A stretch of 64,000 nt of DNA from Pseudomonas fluorescens (GCF_001623525.1 NZ_CP015225.1:3224001-3288000); one strand, 5' to 3'. Counted from the first letter of the stretch, positions 8,680-17,949 are shown. Notes: a model not told the origin generated them from the sequence alone. Program-made: numbers and translations.

Positions 8680-9426
8680 TCAATCGTATTCAGCTTCCTG
8701 GTGATCGCCCAACAACCGTCGCTGACGAGGTGTCGCGGCGACCAAGACCACAGGATTGAACTGCCAATGCAGGTAAGGTGAGAACTTCTGCGCGACCATC
8801 CGCCGACCATAGTGCACCTGAAGCATGTAACGCGTGCGGTCGGCGGTCCGGTTATCGCTACCGGCGTGCCATAACTCACTGCGCAGTATCAGCACATCGC
8901 CCGCCCGGCACAGCACGGGCTGCGCGGGGCGCCCTTGCCACTGCGTTTCGCCCTTCACGGGTGCCCGGCCGGCTTTGTGGCTGCCCGGAACGACCTGGGT
9001 CGGGCTCAAGTCGGCGTCGATATCATCCAGGTAAAACTGCGCGGTAAAAACCTGCATCGGCAGTTCAAAGGCAGGGTCGGCCAACAGCCCTGGCGGCAAT
9101 TGCATCGCCAGATAATCCAGGTGCAACGGCGCCCCGGTAAAACCGGGATGGCAGCGCCAGGCCGTTTGGCCGATGACATGGCAATCATCGCCCAGGGCCG
9201 CTTCGGCCAGCTCGATCACCCCGGCCACATCCAGGAACGGCAGCCAGAACGGATCGCGATTGAACACACATTTGTAATGATCGATGACACCGCTGTAGTC
9301 CCAATGCTGGGGCTTCAACTGGTCGATGGCATGGCGCAGGTCGGCGATCTGTCGGGCATCCAGCACGCCGGGCATCAGGACAAAACCGTCCTGATGCAGC
9401 GCGCGGAGCTGATCGTCAGTGGACAC
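8680..9426 (-). CDS. phytanoyl-CoA dioxygenase (PhyH) family Fe(II)/2-oxoglutarate oxygenase
   Basis: 248 residues. The facial triad is visible: HLD (HxD) near residue 100 and a distal His in SELWHAGSDN near residue 190, with a following Arg (RTRYMLQ) suited to 2-oxoglutarate. Family members hydroxylate diverse small molecules, so the substrate is open. It is followed closely, on the same strand upstream, by the chemoreceptor gene, with a 13 bp gap, so it may be read from the chemoreceptor transcript. Confidence 0.82.
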   Translation of the reverse strand: MSTDDQLRALHQDGFVLMPGVLDARQIADLRHAIDQLKPQHWDYSGVIDHYKCVFNRDPFWLPFLDVAGVIELAEAALGDDCHVIGQTAWRCHPGFTGAPLHLDYLAMQLPPGLLADPAFELPMQVFTAQFYLDDIDADLSPTQVVPGSHKAGRAPVKGETQWQGRPAQPVLCRAGDVLILRSELWHAGSDNRTADRTRYMLQVHYGRRMVAQKFSPYLHWQFNPVVLVAATPRQRRLLGDHQEAEYD

Positions 9427-9439
9427 GACACCCCCTGCT

Positions 9440-11074
9440 TCAGGTGCGGAAGCGACCGGTCAGTTCTGCCAGGTTTCTCGACAGGCTGGAAAGCTGTTGG
9501 CTGGCATGCATGCTCTGGGCAGAGTTCGCTGCCGCTTCGTTGGACAAGTCGCGGATATCAGAGATGTTGCGGGCGATCTCTTCGGTGACGCTGCTTTGCT
9601 CCTCGCAAGCACTGGCGATTTGCGCGGCCATGTCATTGATCTGCTGGATCGAACCGCCGGTACCGCTAAGCACCTGATCGACACCCGCGGCACGTTCGAC
9701 GCTATCGCGGGCCTTGGTGCTGCCCACGTGCATGGCTTGTACAGCCTTGGCGACACCGCTCTGCAACCGCTCGATGCGCACCTGAATGTCCTTGGTCGAG
9801 TCCTGTGTGCGCGCCGCAAGCGCCCTCACTTCATCGGCCACCACGGCAAAGCCACGGCCCTGCTCACCGGCCCGCGCGGCTTCGATGGCAGCGTTCAGCG
9901 CCAACAGGTTGGTCTGTTCGGCAATGCCACGGATCACCTCGAGCACGGCGCCAATACTGGAGGTTTCCTGGGCCAATGCCTCGATCGTGCCCGAAGCGCT
10001 CTCCACTTCCTGGGCCAACTGACGGATCGATTCGATGGTACTGCTGACCACCTCGGCACCGTCACGAGACTGGCTGCTCGCCTGTTGCGCGGCGCCCGAG
10101 GCGTTCGCCGCGTTATGCGCGACTTCATGCACCGCTGCGCTCATCTGGGTCGCAGCGGTGCTGACCTGATCGAGCGCCGCATGTTCGCTGCTGATCAACC
10201 GGTCATTCGTCGCGGCCATATCGGCCATGGCGCGGGCGGCGGAATCTACTTCACCTGTCACCCGTCCAACCTCGGCGATCAACGGCTGCAACTTGTCGAG
10301 AAAGCGGTTGAAGGCGCTGCCGAGCTGGCCCAACTCATCGGCCGAGCGTACCTCCAGACGCCCTTTCAGATCGCCGCCGCCCTCGGCAATCTGCTCGACG
10401 CGGTGCAGCAGTCGACGCATAGGGCTCAGCACCACAAGTGGCAGAACGACAAGCACCAGGATGCAACCAAGCAAGCCGACCAGCAGAATCACGCCTTGAT
10501 GCACGCCGACCGTCTCACCGTTTTCAATCGCTGCGTCGCCTTCGCGATGCGACGCAGCATCCTCTAGCTCACCCAGCTTGTCGATAGAGTCGCGCATGGT
10601 TTCGAACAGGCGCTCACTGTCACCAAAACTCAGGGCACTGGCGCCCTGCGGATCGCCTACAGACAGTTCGAGGACCCGCCGCGACACCTGCATCCATTTC
10701 CCGAAGCTGTCATTGAACTGACTGACCAAAGCCTGCGCCTCGGCACCGGGCTGCATCGCGGCATATTTCTGCACGCGGTCATAAGCCTGCTTCGCATTCT
10801 CGCCATGACTGGTGCTCAGCGCTTTCAAATGCTCGTTTGCATGACCATCCAGCAGGCTGCGCTCGGCGACGAAAGCCTGATAAAGATCACGGTCGGCGTT
10901 GAGCAGCAGGCTGATCGCCGGCAGATAACGCTTGGTCAATTGCGTACTGGATTCAGTCACCTGACCGATACCGCGCATGCCCGCCCACCCCATCAGCACC
11001 AGCAACACAGCCAGGAATGCGATCGGAAGGGTGATTTTCCAGCGAAAGCCCAGATCGGCAAAAAACCGCAGCAT
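9440..11074 (-). CDS. methyl-accepting chemotaxis protein
   Basis: 544 residues. TM1 is at about 13-33, a periplasmic ligand domain of about 155 residues looks like a four-helix bundle, TM2 is at about 193-213, then a HAMP domain, then the cytoplasmic signalling coiled coil with the invariant hairpin tip ([20 protein letters not shown], then [15 protein letters not shown]). It ends in a short basic RFRT tail without a CheR/CheB-binding pentapeptide. A FliA-type promoter lies about 35 bp upstream. The ligand is not predictable. Confidence 0.93.
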   Translation of the reverse strand: MLRFFADLGFRWKITLPIAFLAVLLVLMGWAGMRGIGQVTESSTQLTKRYLPAISLLLNADRDLYQAFVAERSLLDGHANEHLKALSTSHGENAKQAYDRVQKYAAMQPGAEAQALVSQFNDSFGKWMQVSRRVLELSVGDPQGASALSFGDSERLFETMRDSIDKLGELEDAASHREGDAAIENGETVGVHQGVILLVGLLGCILVLVVLPLVVLSPMRRLLHRVEQIAEGGGDLKGRLEVRSADELGQLGSAFNRFLDKLQPLIAEVGRVTGEVDSAARAMADMAATNDRLISSEHAALDQVSTAATQMSAAVHEVAHNAANASGAAQQASSQSRDGAEVVSSTIESIRQLAQEVESASGTIEALAQETSSIGAVLEVIRGIAEQTNLLALNAAIEAARAGEQGRGFAVVADEVRALAARTQDSTKDIQVRIERLQSGVAKAVQAMHVGSTKARDSVERAAGVDQVLSGTGGSIQQINDMAAQIASACEEQSSVTEEIARNISDIRDLSNEAAANSAQSMHASQQLSSLSRNLAELTGRFRT

Positions 11075-11107
11075 GGGGTGTCACTCCTTTCATGGGGATT
11101 AACCTAC

Positions 11108-11134
11108 CTATCGGCAGCCATGCCTTGAGCTATA
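11108..11134 (-). promoter_or_regulatory. FliA (sigma28)-type promoter of the chemoreceptor gene
   Basis: On the minus strand TATA-N15-GCCGATAG, against the consensus TAAA-N15-GCCGATAA: one mismatch in each box and exact spacing. It sits about 35 bp before the chemoreceptor ATG. FliA control is expected for chemotaxis genes. Confidence 0.7.
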
Positions 11135-11704
11135 GACCATTAGTCCAATTGTTACAAAGCTTTGGGTCTGGCAGACACCGGGGTTATGCAGGTCGCTGAG
11201 GGGGTTGGCGGGATAAAAAAAGGCGGGGGAGGCAATAGCTGCGGGAGTTTTCTGACACTTCCCGCCTACATAATTTAGGGAGTTTTCTGACTCATCATCT
11301 GATTGATGATTTTTCCAGAAGGGCTCTATAGTCCAAGCGTCGTTCGTAAGAGCGGCTTGGGTTTGGCGACGATCGGGTTTCCTCGGGATTTCGTACAGAG
11401 TCTAGCGCTTGGCGGACGCAATACCTCCCGCGTCTCACTCGATCCAATGGTCTCGGCCCGCGAATGCCTGGGCTGCCAATACTCTATTGGCAAACAAAGC
11501 CGGCACCCAGATCGCTATGGGCTGTACCACTTTCGTCGCTCACCCGAACGGATGGGATCAGATGGCTGAGCCGCATCGAGCGGTTGAAAATGGTGGGGGG
11601 TCTCGGACTGGATGCGACCACCCTTGCGAAGGCTTTCAGTGCCCGGAACGCCGTTGCTACGCGGGAAGCGGAGCGGGTTTGACGGGGTTGCCAGCGGCGC
11701 AGGC
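11135..11704. other. unexplained spacer with a 14-bp direct repeat and hairpin
   Basis: About 570 bp with no recognisable gene. GGGAGTTTTCTGAC occurs at 11243-11256 and again at 11278-11291, and the first copy forms part of a GCGGGA/TCCCGC inverted repeat (11241-11265). A frame from 11409 to 11711 encodes a coherent-looking peptide (WAANTLLANKAGTQIAMGC and onward) but lacks a ribosome-binding site. It could be a decayed gene, a regulatory RNA leader or a dispersed repeat. Confidence 0.4.
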
Positions 11705-11705
11705 C

Positions 11706-11755
11706 GTATAGCCAAACGATACACGCGTATAGACAATAGCTATACACCGATATAG
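11706..11755 (+). promoter_or_regulatory. probable operator of the DUF1778/GNAT toxin-antitoxin pair
   Basis: GTATAG at 11706, GTATAG at 11727, its complement CTATAC at 11740, and ATATAG at 11750. The central pair is a perfect inverted repeat with a 7 bp spacer. It lies about 110 bp before the antitoxin ATG, where a ribbon-helix-helix antitoxin would be expected to autorepress. Confidence 0.5.
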
Positions 11756-11863
11756 TGTTAACCACGAAGCCGACTCAACGGCATCGAATCTAAATCGATA
11801 GATCTTTCCAACGACCGATCACATTAAGCGAAGCACCGAGGCACCTCCAAGGCGGGAATCAAC

Positions 11864-12157
11864 ATGACCGTAAATATTGAAAAAATCGAAAGATCCAAGC
11901 CCGTCCCCATCAACATGAGGGCGGATGAAAAAAAACGGAACCTGATCGATTTGGCAGCTGCCATGTCTGGTCGTGATCGAACCAGCTTTATCTTGGAAGC
12001 TGCTTGTCAGAAAGCAGAGGAAGTCATCCTTGATAAGCGGCTGTTCCTTCTCGATGACGTTGCATTTGACGCATTTGAACAGGCCTTGGAAGCCAATCCG
12101 ATTCAAGGTAACAAATGTCTGCTTCAACTTCTCGAAAGGCCCAAACCGTGGAGCTGA
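11864..12157 (+). CDS. DUF1778 ribbon-helix-helix antitoxin (TacA-like)
   Basis: 97 residues. The N-terminus carries the RHH DNA-binding unit (PVPINMRADEKKRNLIDLAA, then GRDRTSFILEAAC), and the C-terminus (about 60-97) is the toxin-wrapping tail typical of DUF1778 antitoxins. It overlaps the downstream GNAT toxin gene by 43 bp. In known TacAT/AtaRT modules this protein neutralises an acetyltransferase that modifies aminoacyl-tRNA and autorepresses the operon. Confidence 0.87.
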   Translation: MTVNIEKIERSKPVPINMRADEKKRNLIDLAAAMSGRDRTSFILEAACQKAEEVILDKRLFLLDDVAFDAFEQALEANPIQGNKCLLQLLERPKPWS

Positions 12158-12636
12158 GGGCTCCAGAAAAGCTGAACGACGACCACATCCTGGACGAATT
12201 CGATTCAGGCGTAGCGTCGATCAACGATTATCTTCAAAAAACGGCGCGTAAAGCCCAAGCCGCCAAGCAAGCCGTTGTGTACGTTGTCTGTCGCAAGAAC
12301 ACGTTGGTCGTCATGGGCTATTACACACTGTCGAGTGGATCGATTGCTCGGGAGAATGTCGTTCCGAAAAGCCGTCAGCGCAATCCCCCAAGTGTGCACC
12401 CAGTGACCTTGTTGGGACGCATGGGCGTCACTGAGGCAGCACAAGGCCGGGGCTTCGCTATCGGCTTGCTTCAAGATGCGGTTGAACGAGCAATTATCGC
12501 GTCTGAAACCATCGGCTCTACTGCAATGATTGTCCACCCGCTTGACCAGCGTCTGTCGGACTTTTATGCCAAGCACGCAGGATTTATACCGTGCCCAGGG
12601 CTTTCACCTATTACGCTGATGTTGCCACTCCGATAG
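12115..12636 (+). CDS. GNAT-family acetyltransferase toxin (TacT/AtaT-like)
   Basis: 173 residues. The acetyl-CoA loop is visible as GVTEAAQGRGFAIGLLQDAV near residue 105, with a C-terminal DFYAKHAGF whose Tyr sits where TacT toxins keep their catalytic Tyr. Known relatives acetylate the amino group of charged tRNA and block translation. I chose the ATG at 12115 because AAGG lies 8 bp upstream; a GTG at 12148 is an alternative. The next feature downstream is tRNA-Ser(CGA). Confidence 0.86.
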   Translation: MSASTSRKAQTVELRAPEKLNDDHILDEFDSGVASINDYLQKTARKAQAAKQAVVYVVCRKNTLVVMGYYTLSSGSIARENVVPKSRQRNPPSVHPVTLLGRMGVTEAAQGRGFAIGLLQDAVERAIIASETIGSTAMIVHPLDQRLSDFYAKHAGFIPCPGLSPITLMLPLR

Positions 12637-12823
12637 CTTTTTGACGGACCACGCCCCATCCCAAGGTCCACAGTATATCGACGGCTTAGCATGTTCATCC
12701 GCACCGCATCAGAGTGCCGGGGATCGGCGCTTTTGCGAATTGCTCATGCTGTCCAAGCGAAACAGGGTCTGTCCCCGTTTTCCCGATGGGTTCCAGTCAT
12801 GCCCCGGACCAAACGCCAGAAAC

Positions 12824-12862
12824 GAAAAAGCCCCTGAAATGTTCAACCATTTCAGGGGCTTA
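12824..12862 (-). terminator. rho-independent terminator of tRNA-Ser
   Basis: On the minus strand AAGCCCCTGAAATGGTTG, an inverted copy, then a T-rich run: a strong GC-topped stem followed by TTTTTC. It lies immediately 3' of the tRNA. Confidence 0.8.
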
Positions 12863-12876
12863 GTCGTATTCAATAA

Positions 12877-12966
12877 TGGCGGAGAGATAGGGATTTGAAC
12901 CCTAGGTACTGTCGCCAGTACAACGGATTTCGAATCCGTCCCGTTCGGCCACTCCGGCATCTCTCC
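12877..12966 (-). tRNA. tRNA-Ser (anticodon CGA)
   Basis: 90-nt cloverleaf on the minus strand. The acceptor GGAGAGA pairs with TCTCTCC, followed by discriminator G and an encoded CCA; the anticodon stem ACGGA/TCCGT has loop TTCGAAA (anticodon CGA); there is a long variable arm as in class II tRNAs and a T-loop GTTCAAATC. It lies between purC and the DUF1778/GNAT module. Confidence 0.97.
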
Positions 12967-13049
12967 AGTGGCGCGCATCATACCAGCACATTCGCCGGAA
13001 GCGAACCCCCGAGCGAAATTTTTTCCGTGCTATCAGATGCTTGCGTCGA

Positions 13050-13763
13050 TTACAGCGGCACACCCAGGCGCTGGGCAACTTCTTCGTAGGCTTCGATGAC
13101 GTCACCGAGGCCCTGGCGGAAGCGGTCCTTGTCCATCTTCTTCTTGGTGTCCTTGTCCCAGAGGCGGCAGCCATCCGGGCTGAACTCGTCGCCCAGGACG
13201 ATGGAGCCGTCGCTGAACACGCCGAATTCAAGCTTGAAGTCCACCAGCAGCAGGCCGGCGTCGTCGAACAGCTTGGTCAGCACTTCGTTGACCTTGAGGG
13301 ACAACGCCTTCATGCGGGCCAGTTGCTCGGCGGTGCCCCAACCGAATGCCACGACGTGGGATTCGTTGATGAACGGGTCGCCCTTGGCGTCGTCCTTCAG
13401 GAACAGCTCGAAGGTGTAGGGGTTGAGCTTCATGCCCTCTTCCACGCCCAGGCGCTTGACCAGGCTGCCGGCGGCGTAGTTACGCACGACGCATTCGACC
13501 GGGATCATGTCCAGCTTCTTGACCAGGCATTCGTTGTCGCCCAGCAGCTTGTCGAACTGGGTCGGCACGCCGGCGGCTTCGAGCTTCTGCATGATGAAGG
13601 CGTTGAACTTGTTGTTCACCATGCCCTTGCGGTCCAGCTGTTCGATGCGCTTGCCGTCGAACGCCGAGGTGTCGTTGCGAAACAGCAGGATCAAGCGGTC
13701 AGCGTCGTCGGTCTTGTAAACCGACTTGGCTTTGCCGCGGTAGAGTTCTTCACGTTTTTCCAT
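13050..13763 (-). CDS. purC: phosphoribosylaminoimidazole-succinocarboxamide synthase (SAICAR synthetase)
   Basis: 237 residues, the standard bacterial PurC length, starting [20 protein letters not shown]. The family motifs [11 protein letters not shown] and [14 protein letters not shown] near residues 170-205 bind ATP and CAIR. It ligates aspartate to CAIR in de novo purine synthesis, in the cytoplasm. It is last of the minus-strand block dapA-bamC-MBL-purC, with a 27 bp gap to the MBL gene, and tRNA-Ser lies 83 bp further on without an obvious terminator between. Confidence 0.97.
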   Translation of the reverse strand: MEKREELYRGKAKSVYKTDDADRLILLFRNDTSAFDGKRIEQLDRKGMVNNKFNAFIMQKLEAAGVPTQFDKLLGDNECLVKKLDMIPVECVVRNYAAGSLVKRLGVEEGMKLNPYTFELFLKDDAKGDPFINESHVVAFGWGTAEQLARMKALSLKVNEVLTKLFDDAGLLLVDFKLEFGVFSDGSIVLGDEFSPDGCRLWDKDTKKKMDKDRFRQGLGDVIEAYEEVAQRLGVPL

Positions 13764-13790
13764 GATGGGCTCCGCTTGCTAAGTAGTGGG

Positions 13791-14549
13791 CTAGGCGATA
13801 TGTCGCCAGTCGAGCCCTGAATCTTGATCGGCCAGTTGCAGCCAGTCCGGGTCGCACCCGAGGGTGTCGACAAAACATTGCCGGGCCAGCTGCGGCAGGT
13901 TGTTCTTGCTGCTCAGATGGGCCAGGACCAGGTGTTGCAGGCCTTGCCAGCCCAACTCGGCCACCAGGAACGCTGCCTGGTGGTTGTTCAAATGCCCGTG
14001 TTCCCCGCCTACCCGCTGCTTGAGGAAGTACGGGTAGTAACCACGCGCCAACATGTCGCGGCAGTGGTTGGACTCGATCATCAACGCATCGAGGTCCCGA
14101 TAACTGTCCATCACCCTGTCGCAATACGACCCCAGGTCGGTCAACAGCCCAAAGCGCCGCTCGCCGTCGCTGAACACATATTGCGTCGGTTCCCGGGCAT
14201 CGTGCGCCACGCTGACCACGCTGATATCCAGGCAACCGATGCGCAGTTGTTCGCCACCGGCCACGAAACCGGCCGGCTCGATGGGCTTGCGCAGGCCTGC
14301 CAGTGTCCCACGGCTCAGGTACACCGGCAGATTGTAGCGCCGAGACAGCAAACCCACGCCATGCACGTGGTCGGCATGTTCGTGGGTCACGAGTATCGCG
14401 CTCAGTTGCGCCGGGTGCACACCCAGGCGCAACAGGCGCTTCTCGGTTTCCCGCAGGGAGAAACCACAATCGACCAACACATACGTGCCGGCGCTGGCTA
14501 CCAGCGTGCCGTTCCCTTGGCTACCGCTGCCGAGAACGGAAAAACGCAT
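13791..14549 (-). CDS. MBL-fold metallohydrolase (YycJ/WalJ-like)
   Basis: 252 residues. The metal site THEHADHVHG near residue 55 (HxHxDH), then SVAHDA near residue 145 and a C-terminal LAHLS, give the metallo-beta-lactamase fold. Similarity in size and pattern is to the YycJ/WalJ exonuclease-like group; the actual substrate is not established for pseudomonads. It sits 4 bp downstream of bamC, in a conserved block with dapA and purC. Confidence 0.87.
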   Translation of the reverse strand: MRFSVLGSGSQGNGTLVASAGTYVLVDCGFSLRETEKRLLRLGVHPAQLSAILVTHEHADHVHGVGLLSRRYNLPVYLSRGTLAGLRKPIEPAGFVAGGEQLRIGCLDISVVSVAHDAREPTQYVFSDGERRFGLLTDLGSYCDRVMDSYRDLDALMIESNHCRDMLARGYYPYFLKQRVGGEHGHLNNHQAAFLVAELGWQGLQHLVLAHLSSKNNLPQLARQCFVDTLGCDPDWLQLADQDSGLDWRHIA

Positions 14550-14553
14550 CGGA

Positions 14554-15669
14554 TCAGCCCAGGTTGTCCTGAATCACGCCCAACACCTTGCGGGCCACAT
14601 CAGCCGGCGCCACGGTATTGATGTTCTTCTCGACGGTGACCTGGACGTTGTCGCCGACCTTGCTCAGGCGAACCTGATAACGCTCGGCGCGCGCCTCGAT
14701 TTCTTCCTTGTCCGGCTTGCTGCCGAACAGGCCACTGAAGAAGCCAGGCTTCTCGTCTTTCCTCTCGGCTTTTTCAGCGAGGTTGATGTAGTACAAGCCC
14801 AGGCTGCGGTTGATGTCTTCAACGCGCCACTCGCCCTGCTCCAGCGCGCGACCAACGCTCGACCAGGCACGGTCCAGGTCGGAGCCGACGTTGAGCACCG
14901 GGTTGCCGCTGCCGTCTTCGCTCAGGCTGACGCGACTCGGCGCATCGAACTCCTTGGACGCCAGCATCGAGACCGAACCGCCCTGCTCCGCGTTACGACT
15001 CATGCTGGCAAGCATGTCGTCCACCAGCGCAGCGTCGAGGCCGGTATTGACCGAGCGGTTGGTGAAGGCCACGTCGGCGGTGCTGCCGGCAGGTCGCTCG
15101 GCGCTGACCACATAGACCTCACTGGTGTTGCGCTGCACGCCCGGCTCGATGCGCACCCGCACGCGGGTTTCGCTGTCGGCCGCGACACCGGCGGCGCTCA
15201 TGCGCTTGGCCATGGCAGCAGACAGTTCATCGGAGCGCTGCCAGGTGGTGGTGAACTCGCCGGTTTGCGGACGCTGTTCGTCCAGGCGGAAACCGTTGTC
15301 CTGGAAGAACTGGATCGCCACTGGCCAGACTTCGGCCGGTGGATGCTGGCCCATGACCCAGCTGGAGTCGCCGCTCTTCTGCAGGGTGTAGTCGCTGGCA
15401 TCGGCCACGGCCGACAGCGGCTGTGGACGTGGGACGATGTATTCGCCCTTGACGCTGTCGTCGGCGACGTTGCGCGGGATCGGCAGCAGCGGATCAAGGC
15501 GCTTGGCAACGCTGACGTCTTGCGGCAGTTGCATCGGTGCAGTCTGTTGCGCCTGCAGGTAATCGCTACCACGGTCGCGGAAGTAACCTTCCGGTCCCCA
15601 GATCCATCCGCAGCCGCTGGTGCTGGAGATAATCAAGGCAAGTGCGGAAAGTCCGGCCATTCGCTTCAT
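14554..15669 (-). CDS. bamC: outer membrane assembly lipoprotein BamC
   Basis: 371 residues with a lipoprotein signal ending at the lipobox STSGC (Cys about residue 20), then an unstructured segment that in BamC contacts BamD, and two helix-grip domains. It is part of the BAM complex that inserts beta-barrel proteins in the outer membrane. It lies 17 bp downstream of dapA, the classical dapA-nlpB arrangement. In reading the sequence I found no frameshift. Confidence 0.92.
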   Translation of the reverse strand: MKRMAGLSALALIISSTSGCGWIWGPEGYFRDRGSDYLQAQQTAPMQLPQDVSVAKRLDPLLPIPRNVADDSVKGEYIVPRPQPLSAVADASDYTLQKSGDSSWVMGQHPPAEVWPVAIQFFQDNGFRLDEQRPQTGEFTTTWQRSDELSAAMAKRMSAAGVAADSETRVRVRIEPGVQRNTSEVYVVSAERPAGSTADVAFTNRSVNTGLDAALVDDMLASMSRNAEQGGSVSMLASKEFDAPSRVSLSEDGSGNPVLNVGSDLDRAWSSVGRALEQGEWRVEDINRSLGLYYINLAEKAERKDEKPGFFSGLFGSKPDKEEIEARAERYQVRLSKVGDNVQVTVEKNINTVAPADVARKVLGVIQDNLG

Positions 15670-15686
15670 GCGTTGTACTTCCTCAA

Positions 15687-16565
15687 TTAAACCAGGACGC
15701 CGGACTGGCGCATGGCCTGCCGCAGCGGTTCGTGACAGGGGGTGCTCAGCCAGGTCAGTGGCAGGCGGATGCCTTCGTGCATCAGGCCCATTTCAACCAA
15801 GGCCCACTTCACCGGAATCGGGTTGGCCTCGATGAACAGGTCCTTGTGCAACGGCATCAGTTTTGCGTTGATTGCCCGCGCAGTCTCGGCGTCGCCCTTG
15901 AGCGCGGCCTCGCACAGGTCGGCCATTTCGCGCGGAGCAACGTTGGCGGTGACGGAGATGTTGCCCTTGCCACCCAGCAGGATCAGCTCGACCGCTGTCG
16001 GATCATCACCGGACAGCACGATGAAGTCCTTGCTCACGCCATCGAGGATGGCCTTGGCGCGCTTCATGTCGCCGGTGGCTTCCTTGATGCCGATGATGTT
16101 CGGCACGGTGGACAGGCGGATCACGGTCTCGGCCTGCATGTCGCAGGAGGTGCGGCCGGGAACGTTATAGAGGATCTGCGGGATATCGACGGCTTCGGCA
16201 ATGTGCTTGAAGTGCTGGTACAAGCCTTCCTGGGTCGGCTTGTTGTAGTACGGAACGACCAGCAGGCAAGCGTCGGCACCGGCTTCCTTGGCGTTGCGGG
16301 TCAGCTCGACGGCCTCGCGGGTCGAGTTGGCGCCGGTGCCGGCGATGACGGGGATGCGACCGTTGACCTGCTTGACCACGGCACGGATGACTTCGATGTG
16401 CTCATTGACGTCGAGGGTTGCCGACTCGCCGGTGGTACCGACAGCGACAATGGCATGGGTGCCGTTCTCAAGGTGGAAGTCCACGAGTTTGCTGAGGCTG
16501 GCCCAGTCAAGATGCCCTTGTGCATCCATGGGTGTGACCAGTGCCACCATACTGCCCGCAATCAT
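15687..16565 (-). CDS. dapA: 4-hydroxy-tetrahydrodipicolinate synthase
   Basis: 292 residues from the ATG at 16565 ([14 protein letters not shown]); the frame extending to 16613 adds a spurious 16-residue tail. Motifs: GTTGESATL near residue 45, the active-site Tyr in [13 protein letters not shown] near 133, and the Schiff-base Lys in [10 protein letters not shown] near 161. It condenses pyruvate with aspartate semialdehyde at the lysine/diaminopimelate branch point. First gene of the dapA-bamC-MBL-purC block. Confidence 0.96.
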   Translation of the reverse strand: MIAGSMVALVTPMDAQGHLDWASLSKLVDFHLENGTHAIVAVGTTGESATLDVNEHIEVIRAVVKQVNGRIPVIAGTGANSTREAVELTRNAKEAGADACLLVVPYYNKPTQEGLYQHFKHIAEAVDIPQILYNVPGRTSCDMQAETVIRLSTVPNIIGIKEATGDMKRAKAILDGVSKDFIVLSGDDPTAVELILLGGKGNISVTANVAPREMADLCEAALKGDAETARAINAKLMPLHKDLFIEANPIPVKWALVEMGLMHEGIRLPLTWLSTPCHEPLRQAMRQSGVLV

Positions 16566-16880
16566 GAAACCGCTCCTGCCGGAAAAAGAGAGCGGTAATG
16601 GTACTGGCGCCAAGATGCTTGTACAAGCGAACTACCATTCCCCTTGGCGATGGTTTTCGCTACCCTTCAGGCTTTGATCGGTACCGACAAGCTCATATGC
16701 CGGTTTCCAGCCTCCGTTTTCGTCGCCGCAAGCCCCGATCCCGGGTTTGTCCCGGTGCGTTCCAGCTGTCGTGGAATGCAGCGCAACCCCGGGCACAAGG
16801 CTTGAGCCGTTCGTTTTTCCGGGCCTGGCGCTGTATCGAGCGGCAAAAGTACCGACCGCTCATCGCTTTAGGAATGCTGC
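16566..16880. other. divergent promoter region of dapA and gcvR
   Basis: 315 bp without a gene. On the minus strand TTGTAC (16621-16626), a 17 bp gap and TACCAT (16598-16603) form a plausible sigma70 promoter about 30 bp before the dapA start. I could not pick out a convincing gcvR promoter. Confidence 0.35.
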
Positions 16881-17441
16881 ATGTCCACCCCCACAGTCCG
16901 CGAACAATTCCTTGTTATCAGTGCCCTTGGCGCCAACCCCATGGAGCTGACTAACGTCCTGTGCCGCGCCAGCCATGAAAATCGCTGCGCCGTCGTGACC
17001 TCACGCCTGACCCGTCACGGCGAATGCAGTGCGCTCGTGCTCGAGATCTCCGGCAGCTGGGACGCCCTGGCTCGCCTGGAGGGCAGCCTGCCGGTGCTGG
17101 CCAAGAAGCATGCCTTCACCGTCAACGTGGTGCGTAGCGCCGCGCTGGAGAACCGTCCCCAGGCCCTGCCCTACGTGGCCTATGTGAGCTCGGCCTACCG
17201 TCCGGACATCATCAACGAGCTGTGCCAGTTCTTCATGGACCATCACGTCGAGCTGGAAAACCTGACCTGCGACACCTACCAGGCCCCGCAGACCGGCGGC
17301 ACCATGCTCAATGCCACGTTCACCGTGACCCTGCCGGCCGGCACCCAGATCAGTTGGCTGCGCGATCAGTTCCTGGATTTCGCCGATGCGATGAACCTGG
17401 ACGCGCTGATCGAACCGTGGCGCCCACAAAACCCAATGTAA
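16881..17441 (+). CDS. gcvR: glycine cleavage system transcriptional repressor GcvR-like ACT-domain protein
   Basis: 186 residues consisting of two ACT domains (about 8-85 and 95-175; motifs FLVISALGANPMELTNVLC and YVAYVSSAYRPDIINELCQF). In E. coli GcvR binds glycine and antagonises GcvA on the gcv operon; the pseudomonad homologue keeps the fold but its partner is not shown here. AGGA lies 9 bp upstream of the ATG. bcp begins 10 bp after it, the same gcvR-bcp linkage seen in enterobacteria. Confidence 0.88.
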   Translation: MSTPTVREQFLVISALGANPMELTNVLCRASHENRCAVVTSRLTRHGECSALVLEISGSWDALARLEGSLPVLAKKHAFTVNVVRSAALENRPQALPYVAYVSSAYRPDIINELCQFFMDHHVELENLTCDTYQAPQTGGTMLNATFTVTLPAGTQISWLRDQFLDFADAMNLDALIEPWRPQNPM

Positions 17442-17451
17442 GGAAGCGTTC

Positions 17452-17925
17452 ATGGCCGTTGCAGTCGACCAGCCGGTTACCGATTTCCAGGCACCCGCCA
17501 CCAGCGGACAGACCATCAGCCTCGCCGCCCTCAAGGGCAAACAGGTGGTGATCTACTTCTACCCCAAGGACAGCACCCCGGGCTGCACCACCGAAGGCCA
17601 GGGTTTTCGGGACCAGTATGCGCAGTTCCAGGCCGCCAACACCGAAGTGTTCGGCGTCTCCCGGGACAGCCTCAAGTCCCACGAGAATTTCAAGTGCAAG
17701 CAGGAGTTCCCGTTCGAGCTGATCAGCGACAAGGACGAGGCCGTCTGCCAGCTGTTCGACGTGATCAAGCTGAAAAAACTCTATGGCAAGGAATACCTGG
17801 GCGTTGATCGCAGCACCTTCCTGATCGACAAGAACGGCGTGCTGCACCAGGAATGGCGCGGCGTGAAGGTGCCGGGGCATGTGGATGCGGTGTTGGCGGC
17901 GGCTCAGGCCCTCGACAAGGGCTGA
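17452..17925 (+). CDS. bcp: thioredoxin-dependent peroxiredoxin (Bcp/PrxQ)
   Basis: 157 residues, a thioredoxin-fold peroxiredoxin. The peroxidatic Cys is C45 in YPKDSTPGCTTEG. E. coli Bcp has a second Cys at position 50; here that position is Gln, so resolution must use another Cys (for example the one in NFKCKQEF near residue 83) or a partner thiol. It reduces H2O2 and organic peroxides in the cytoplasm. Probably co-transcribed with gcvR (10 bp gap). A REP doublet follows. Confidence 0.93.
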   Translation: MAVAVDQPVTDFQAPATSGQTISLAALKGKQVVIYFYPKDSTPGCTTEGQGFRDQYAQFQAANTEVFGVSRDSLKSHENFKCKQEFPFELISDKDEAVCQLFDVIKLKKLYGKEYLGVDRSTFLIDKNGVLHQEWRGVKVPGHVDAVLAAAQALDKG

Positions 17926-17949
17926 AATTCTCGCTGCCTGTACTGGCGC

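Noticed and set aside
11303..11711. Overlapping frames in the spacer before the toxin-antitoxin pair as genes
   Set aside because: Three registers are open at once, none with a ribosome-binding site or recognised domain.
12755..12800. GGGTCTGTCCCCGTTTT as a possible terminator of the GNAT toxin gene
   Set aside because: The stem is too short and the position is over 100 bp past the stop.
14485..15690. 401-codon plus-strand frame over bamC
   Set aside because: Antisense of the BamC lipoprotein; composition typical of third-position GC bias.
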